A program made the translations under genes and the position numbers. The notes under the pieces are model-generated. The model was not told the origin of the DNA and searched no databases. It saw nothing but the letters and a program-made list of their open reading frames with translations. 10,282 bases of DNA from an uncultured Clostridia bacterium (GTDB lineage: Bacteria > Bacillota > Clostridia > Oscillospirales > Acutalibacteraceae): contig CAMNDS010000018.1 of NCBI GenBank assembly GCA_946535695.1, positions 1 to 10,282 of the forward strand. Reading direction: 5' to 3'. Each line of letters opens with the position of its first letter. Within the stretch, counting starts at the first letter, position 1. This document shows positions 6,730 through 10,282 of the stretch, one piece after another.

Positions 6730-7539
6730 ATGAATAACAAAAAAAATAAGTTTGCTGTTTTAGCAGCTCTTTTGTCGGTTCTTAGTGTAAAAACTTCGGG
6801 GCTAAATGTGAATGAGATCGCTGAAAAGACTACTAGGGAAGACGCTTCTTTAGTCACAAATTTGTCATCGATTAAAACTTCTGGCGTTCAGCAAAAAAGT
6901 TTAAGCAATCCTTTAAAATACGCACTTTTATCACTTGGCGTTGCTGGAGCAGCAGGCTTAGGTGCACTTGGTTATCATGTTGCAAGCTCTTTATTCGGTG
7001 AGGTTGCTCAGGGTAAGAATTTGTTTATTAAATATTACAAATTTTATAAGGCCAATAAATTTACTTTTAGTCTATACGACATGAGTGTATCATTTAGTAA
7101 TTCGGATCTGTTATTTACTAGTTCTATAAGGACTGTCTATCAAGAAATTATGAAATCAGAATTAAAAGGGGAAAAATTAGATAGAGCGATTATGAGTTGT
7201 AAAAGATGTTTTGATAATTTTTACCAACATTACCAATCAAATTTAGTAACCGACCTCTTTAATATTGCTTATAAATACGGTGAGGACAGATATGCTAGTA
7301 AATTGTCTTTCACGATATCGGTAAAACCTATTGGTGGGGAATTATCTGTGCGCTTATTGAATAAGGAAATTTCACATGACACTTCAAATGGCCTAGTAGT
7401 TAATCGAGATGTAACTGCTGAATTTAATATTGAAAACCCAAAAAGTGATGAAGAAAAACGTAAAAAAGGATTTTATGATGCACTTGTTAAATATGTTAAC
7501 AACGATGATGTTATGAAGCAAATTTTACTTGATGCATGA
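6730..7539 (+). CDS. hypothetical exported or membrane-anchored protein, unrecognised family
   Basis: I do not recognise this 269-residue protein. A short basic start (NNKKNK) and hydrophobic run (about 8-20, FAVLAALLSVLSV) look like a signal peptide or anchor. A polar stretch (21-60) follows, with KTSG at 21-24 and again at 49-52. A second hydrophobic, glycine/alanine-rich segment lies at about 64-88 (GVAGAAGLGALGYHVASS). The rest (90-269) is hydrophilic with mixed charge, Tyr/Lys-rich near 100-110, and has Cys157 and Cys160 in a CKRC motif. The C-terminal part (about 191-235) looks beta-rich. Most of the chain would face one side of the membrane or be released; topology is uncertain. It has its own near-consensus promoter, a strong ribosome binding site, and a hairpin just downstream. 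The gene is surely real; no function is assigned. Confidence 0.85.
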   Translation: MNNKKNKFAVLAALLSVLSVKTSGLNVNEIAEKTTREDASLVTNLSSIKTSGVQQKSLSNPLKYALLSLGVAGAAGLGALGYHVASSLFGEVAQGKNLFIKYYKFYKANKFTFSLYDMSVSFSNSDLLFTSSIRTVYQEIMKSELKGEKLDRAIMSCKRCFDNFYQHYQSNLVTDLFNIAYKYGEDRYASKLSFTISVKPIGGELSVRLLNKEISHDTSNGLVVNRDVTAEFNIENPKSDEEKRKKGFYDALVKYVNNDDVMKQILLDA

Positions 7540-7552
7540 GTGTGTTTAAGGC

Positions 7553-7579
7553 ATTCTCTCCGGCACCGCCGGAGAGTAT
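7553..7579. terminator. GC-rich hairpin between the orphan gene and yqfD (possible terminator, also repeat-like)
   Basis: CTCTCCGGC (7556-7564) and GCCGGAGAG (7568-7576) form a perfect 9-bp stem with an ACC loop. Two more A-T pairs lie beyond a T/T mismatch. It lies 14 bases after the orphan stop and between convergent genes, as a shared terminator would. The following T run is poor (TATTTC on +, none on -), so termination is not certain. The same CCGGAG core occurs in the hairpin at 8838-8854 and at 6523-6530. Confidence 0.55.
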
Positions 7580-7626
7580 TTCGGTCTGTTACCTTTTGCA
7601 AGATAAATACTATAAACTTGAAAAAA

Positions 7627-8787
7627 TTATTTTCTTTCTGGAACAGCAATATTTTTTAAATATTCAAATTTTAATTTAAAATTTACTCCGTTTTTTGTTT
7701 CTGATATTTGTTCTGTGCACTTTGTTATATCTAAATTTTTTTCTTTTAAAATATCATAAGCTTTAGTTTTTGTTTCTTCGATTAATTCTTGTTTTGTTTT
7801 TATAATTTTAATTTTTTTTGTTTCAAAAAATTCTTCTGTAATAATTCCGGTTGGAATTTTTATGCCAAAAAAATTTACATTATTTTCTCTTGTCTCTTTT
7901 TCCCAGTTTTCATCAGATTTTTGCCAGAAATTTATATTAAAATTTTTACCCCAAAAATTAAATTTAAATATTTTTTTTGAAATTCCGGTTCTTAAAGTTA
8001 TAATTTTTTCAAATTTTTCGGAAAAAAATATTTCGTCTTGGACTTTTGCCCAAACGTTTGCTTTGGCGCAAGTTTCGTTCATATTTCCGTCTTTACCTTC
8101 AATGAATTTACTGACTAAAATTTGATTTTTTAAAACAGTATCACCGGCACTAACCACTGGTGTGCCTGAAAAAGTTTCCATGCGAAAAATCTGGGCATCG
8201 CAAGCAGCAATTATATTTTGCGGCTCAGAATTATTTTCAACCTCAGGCTTATCAATCTGCTCCTTAATAGAAATATTCGCAACGCAGCCTTCAAGGTTTA
8301 CTGATATCCAAGCGATTCCTGGAATTTTATTCATAATATTCTGCCCTGCAATTTGAGCATCGATACTTTTTTTAAACTGTCCTTTGAATATTCCGTTTAA
8401 CTTTGAAGCTTCAAGTATTTTATTTTTATCTAAATTTTTTATACCCGTGATATTTATTTTCCATATAAATAACGATAAAATTTTAATTATTAAAAAAAAT
8501 AAAATTATTCCAAGGATAACACCTTTGCGATTTTTATTTTTTAAATAAAAAAATGGCAGCCCTATTTTTTGAATTACATGTAATTTTATGTTATTTTGCC
8601 TTGTTAAAAAAAATAAATGATTATATTCGCTTGAATTTACTTTGGCATACAAAATTTCATTTATTTTATTTATTTCCCAGATTTTTATTTTAGATTTTGA
8701 AATTAAATTTAAAAATAGTCTCGAGTTTTTGGCATCTGTTTTAAAAATTATGTAACCGAACAGCCATCGTATTATTTTTAATATCAA
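7627..8787 (-). CDS. yqfD: sporulation protein YqfD
   Basis: YqfD is a membrane protein made in the mother cell of sporulating Firmicutes and needed for efficient sporulation; its biochemical role is not established. The product is 386 residues from the start used here. An N-terminal soluble region has RWLFGYIIFKTD (7-18) and RLFLNL. One transmembrane span lies at about 89-109. KINITGIKNLDKNKILEA begins a POTRA/FtsQ-like segment ending in ISVNLEGCVANISIKEQ. A lipoyl/HlyD-like patch follows, with NIIAACDAQIF and GTPVVSAGDTVLKNQILVS. The C-terminal part is lysine-rich. I chose TTG at 8787: AAGAAGAGG lies six bases upstream, and this start places the GY motif where the B. subtilis protein has its early glycine. 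An in-frame GTG at 8838 would add 17 residues but has no Shine-Dalgarno and lies within a hairpin. yqfC is upstream on the same strand. Confidence 0.9.
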   Translation of the reverse strand: MILKIIRWLFGYIIFKTDAKNSRLFLNLISKSKIKIWEINKINEILYAKVNSSEYNHLFFLTRQNNIKLHVIQKIGLPFFYLKNKNRKGVILGIILFFLIIKILSLFIWKINITGIKNLDKNKILEASKLNGIFKGQFKKSIDAQIAGQNIMNKIPGIAWISVNLEGCVANISIKEQIDKPEVENNSEPQNIIAACDAQIFRMETFSGTPVVSAGDTVLKNQILVSKFIEGKDGNMNETCAKANVWAKVQDEIFFSEKFEKIITLRTGISKKIFKFNFWGKNFNINFWQKSDENWEKETRENNVNFFGIKIPTGIITEEFFETKKIKIIKTKQELIEETKTKAYDILKEKNLDITKCTEQISETKNGVNFKLKFEYLKNIAVPERK

Positions 8788-8793
8788 TAAAAG

Positions 8794-8802
8794 CCTCTTC
8801 TT
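8794..8802 (-). promoter_or_regulatory. ribosome binding site supporting a TTG start for yqfD
   Basis: AAGAAGAGG on the - strand ends six bases before TTG at 8787. It decides between this start and the GTG at 8838, which has no such site. Confidence 0.55.
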
Positions 8803-8837
8803 TATTTTAATTCTAATTTTGAGGTTTAATTGTTGCA

Positions 8838-8854
8838 CTCCGGTGGCGCCGGAG
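8838..8854. repeat. CCGGAG hairpin between yqfC and yqfD
   Basis: CTCCGG (8838-8843) and CCGGAG (8849-8854) form a 6-bp stem with a TGGCG loop. The core and flanks resemble the hairpin at 7556-7576: both have GTTTAA, then GCA, then CTCCGG, a short loop and GCCGGAGA in the same order on the + strand. It lies in the leader between the two sporulation genes and could affect mRNA processing or be a dispersed palindromic repeat. Confidence 0.5.
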
Positions 8855-8912
8855 AAAATTATGCGTTATATACTATTTTAGTACTGTCACAATTTTTTAT
8901 TATATTTATATT

Positions 8913-9185
8913 TTATGTGTAAAATTCTATATTACTTATAAAGCCGCTGATTAAAAGCGAATCTTGAGTCAGGCATTTTATGTTTAAGTTTCGACCCGAA
9001 AAATTTACAGACATATTTTTTGCTAAAATTTTTATATTGTTATCAGAAAAATCCAAAATTTTTCTGCAGCCTTCAATTTTTACTTCTTTATTTCCAATAA
9101 TTTCAAAATTTGAATTTTCACTTGCAAAACTTAGTGGCGAATTATTTAAAATATTCAAAAATTTTTTGGTTTTTTCTTTTAGCAA
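8913..9185 (-). CDS. yqfC: sporulation protein YqfC
   Basis: This small protein of unknown mechanism is encoded just ahead of yqfD across spore-forming Firmicutes; in B. subtilis the pair is under sigma-E. The product is 90 residues, close to the usual 90-95. A basic N-terminus is followed by the family pattern: FEIIGNKEVKIEGCRKIL (27-44), then IKILAKNMSVNFSGRNLNIKCL (about 51-72) and a closing SGFISNIEF, corresponding to the usual 'I.G.I..I.F' ending. Repeated short beta strands fit the YabP/YqfC fold. The start is TTG with GGTGAT five bases upstream. A 125-base spacer holding a hairpin separates it from the chosen yqfD start. It is divergent from ylbJ. Confidence 0.87.
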   Translation of the reverse strand: MLKEKTKKFLNILNNSPLSFASENSNFEIIGNKEVKIEGCRKILDFSDNNIKILAKNMSVNFSGRNLNIKCLTQDSLLISGFISNIEFYT

Positions 9186-9233
9186 ATAATATCACCGGCA
9201 CATAAAAAATATATATCGCTCATAAATAGTGTT
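9186..9233. other. divergent intergenic region yqfC / ylbJ
   Basis: Only 48 bases separate the two divergent starts, so any promoters must overlap each other or extend into the opposite coding region. CATA-type pieces resembling sigma-E -10 boxes are present (for example CATAAA at 9201 and 9221), but no correctly spaced -35 partner could be matched. Confidence 0.5.
9191..9196 (-). promoter_or_regulatory. ribosome binding site of yqfC
   Basis: GGTGAT on the - strand lies five bases before the TTG at 9185 and matches the 3' half of the Shine-Dalgarno consensus. It supports the unusual TTG start. Confidence 0.6.
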
Positions 9234-10282
9234 ATGATAAAAACAAAAGAGCTTTTAAAAAAATCACTGACCCTTATTTTTATAATATTTTTTGGAATAT
9301 TTCTTGTTCGTCACCCAGATTTATCATTTTTGGGAGTAAAAGAAGGCTTTGAAATATGTTTCGGTACTCTTGTGCCATCGCTTTTTCCGTTTATATTTTT
9401 TGCATCGTTTATGATAAATTCCGGAGCGGTGAATATTTTTGGTAAAATTTTTGCGTTTATTTCAAAAAAAATATTTTTTTTGCCGCCAGCAGCTCTCCCT
9501 GTTATTTTTTTAAGTATGATAGGCGGCTTTCCGGTTGGGGCCAAAGGAATTTCTGAACTTCTTGAGAAAAAAATAATAAATTCAAAACAAGCCGAAAGAA
9601 TGCTAAAATTTTGCGTAAATGCAGGACCTGCTTTTATCCTGGGCGTTATCGGTAATACTCTTATAAAAAATTTAAAAATTTCAGGTATAATTCTTACTTC
9701 ACAAATTATTTCGGCTTTAATAATTGCAATAATTTTGGCATTTTTAGAAAAAAATCGTGAAAATCAAAAATTTGATAGTATAATAGCACGTAAAAACAGC
9801 GCTATTTTTCGAAAGACTAAAGTCTTCAATTCAAATTTTAAACCAAAAAAAATATCATTTGCCGAGGCTTTGATAAACTCCTGCGAATCGGCATCGTCAG
9901 CAATTATAAACATGTGTTTTTTAGTTATAATTTTCAATGTTTTATACATTTTTTTGTATAGCTTGCAAATAATTTATTTTTGTGATATACTACTATCAGG
10001 TTTGGGGCTTCCACAAGAAATATCAAAATGTTTTTTTCAGATAATACTCGAAGTAACCAAATCTTGCCAGATGATTTCAAATTATGGAGTATTTCCTCAA
10101 TTGCTTGCATTTGCAACATCTTGGGGAGGGTTTTGCGTTCATTTTCAGATCTTTTCGATACTAAAAAATTTAAAAATAAATTATTTGAATTTTTTTTTGT
10201 TTAGATTTTTAAATGCTTGTTTGTCTTATTTTTTTACTTTTTTGTTAATTAAAATGCAAAATGTAAATTTAGACATTAACTC
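9234..10282 (+). CDS. ylbJ: sporulation integral membrane protein YlbJ (3' end outside window)
   Basis: YlbJ is a multi-pass membrane protein of the nucleoside-recognition (Gate) group, made in the mother cell during sporulation and needed for normal spore resistance. The frame stays open for 349 codons to the window edge; the family is about 400 residues, so only a short C-terminal piece is missing. Hydrophobic spans include about 12-25, 45-62, 83-97 and 150-171, with more after 220. Family landmarks are GGFPVGAKGISELL (97-110), NAGPAFILGVIGN (129-141), EVTKSCQM (273-280) and SWGGFCVHFQ (296-305). A basic loop lies at 172-207. The ATG at 9234 has no clear Shine-Dalgarno, but no earlier in-frame start exists. 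Divergent placement beside yqfC-yqfD groups three sigma-E-type genes. Confidence 0.92.
   Translation, partial: MIKTKELLKKSLTLIFIIFFGIFLVRHPDLSFLGVKEGFEICFGTLVPSLFPFIFFASFMINSGAVNIFGKIFAFISKKIFFLPPAALPVIFLSMIGGFPVGAKGISELLEKKIINSKQAERMLKFCVNAGPAFILGVIGNTLIKNLKISGIILTSQIISALIIAIILAFLEKNRENQKFDSIIARKNSAIFRKTKVFNSNFKPKKISFAEALINSCESASSAIINMCFLVIIFNVLYIFLYSLQIIYFCDILLSGLGLPQEISKCFFQIILEVTKSCQMISNYGVFPQLLAFATSWGGFCVHFQIFSILKNLKINYLNFFLFRFLNACLSYFFTFLLIKMQNVNLDIN

Noticed and set aside
8139..9201. Identical 12-base TATCACCGGCAC at 8139-8150 and 9190-9201
   Set aside because: One copy is coding within yqfD (SAGDT) and the other is the yqfC ribosome binding region. A 12-base match between two places in 10 kb is expected by chance.
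9201..9233. Sigma-E promoter in the yqfC/ylbJ gap
   Set aside because: CATA-like -10 pieces exist on both strands, but I could not pair them with a -35 at proper spacing. Regulation by sigma-E is known for homologues, not shown here.
9311..9544. 77-codon reading frame on the - strand
   Set aside because: It is entirely antisense to the well-supported ylbJ coding region and has no family resemblance; a shadow frame.
1..10282. CRISPR array, tRNA/rRNA genes, transposase or prophage genes
   Set aside because: No regularly spaced direct repeats, cloverleaf sequences or recognisable transposase/integrase motifs were seen on either strand.

Overview
The window is AT-rich and reads as part of a chromosome from a low-G+C Firmicute, most likely of class Clostridia. 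The strongest evidence is three sporulation genes at the right-hand end: yqfC, yqfD and the start of ylbJ. In Bacillus subtilis these belong to the mother-cell (sigma-E) programme. The lineage is therefore a spore former or descends from one. AT bias, long homopolymer runs and several GTG/TTG starts also fit. The species cannot be named from this sequence.

Left half (2-4166, + strand): the 3' end of an unidentified gene, then leuS and argS, closely packed and probably co-transcribed. The two synthetases are intact, but their arginine codon choice differs clearly. A 200-base gap with a GC-rich imperfect dyad (4303-4350) separates them from the convergent genes that follow.

Middle (4369-6302, - strand): a two-gene unit, pgsA then cysS, sharing a GTGA stop/start overlap. 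PgsA makes the phosphatidylglycerol precursor at the membrane. CysS charges tRNA-Cys. With leuS and argS, three class I aminoacyl-tRNA synthetases lie within 6 kb.

Accessory-looking segment (6303-7626): a 427-base gene-free stretch holds a cluster of interleaved inverted repeats (6465-6584). Next comes a convincing sigma-A promoter (6604-6632), a strong ribosome binding site and an unrecognised 269-residue protein with a signal-like N-terminus and a second G/A-rich membrane segment. A 9-bp GC hairpin follows it. Related CCGGAG-containing motifs lie upstream of this gene, downstream of it, and between yqfD and yqfC. This segment is the least explained part of the window.

Right end (7627-10282): yqfC and yqfD run leftwards and ylbJ runs rightwards, divergent across a 48-base gap. 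The window ends inside ylbJ. The phoH/ybeY/dgkA/era genes that often follow yqfD in Firmicutes are absent here; the orphan gene lies beyond yqfD in convergent orientation.
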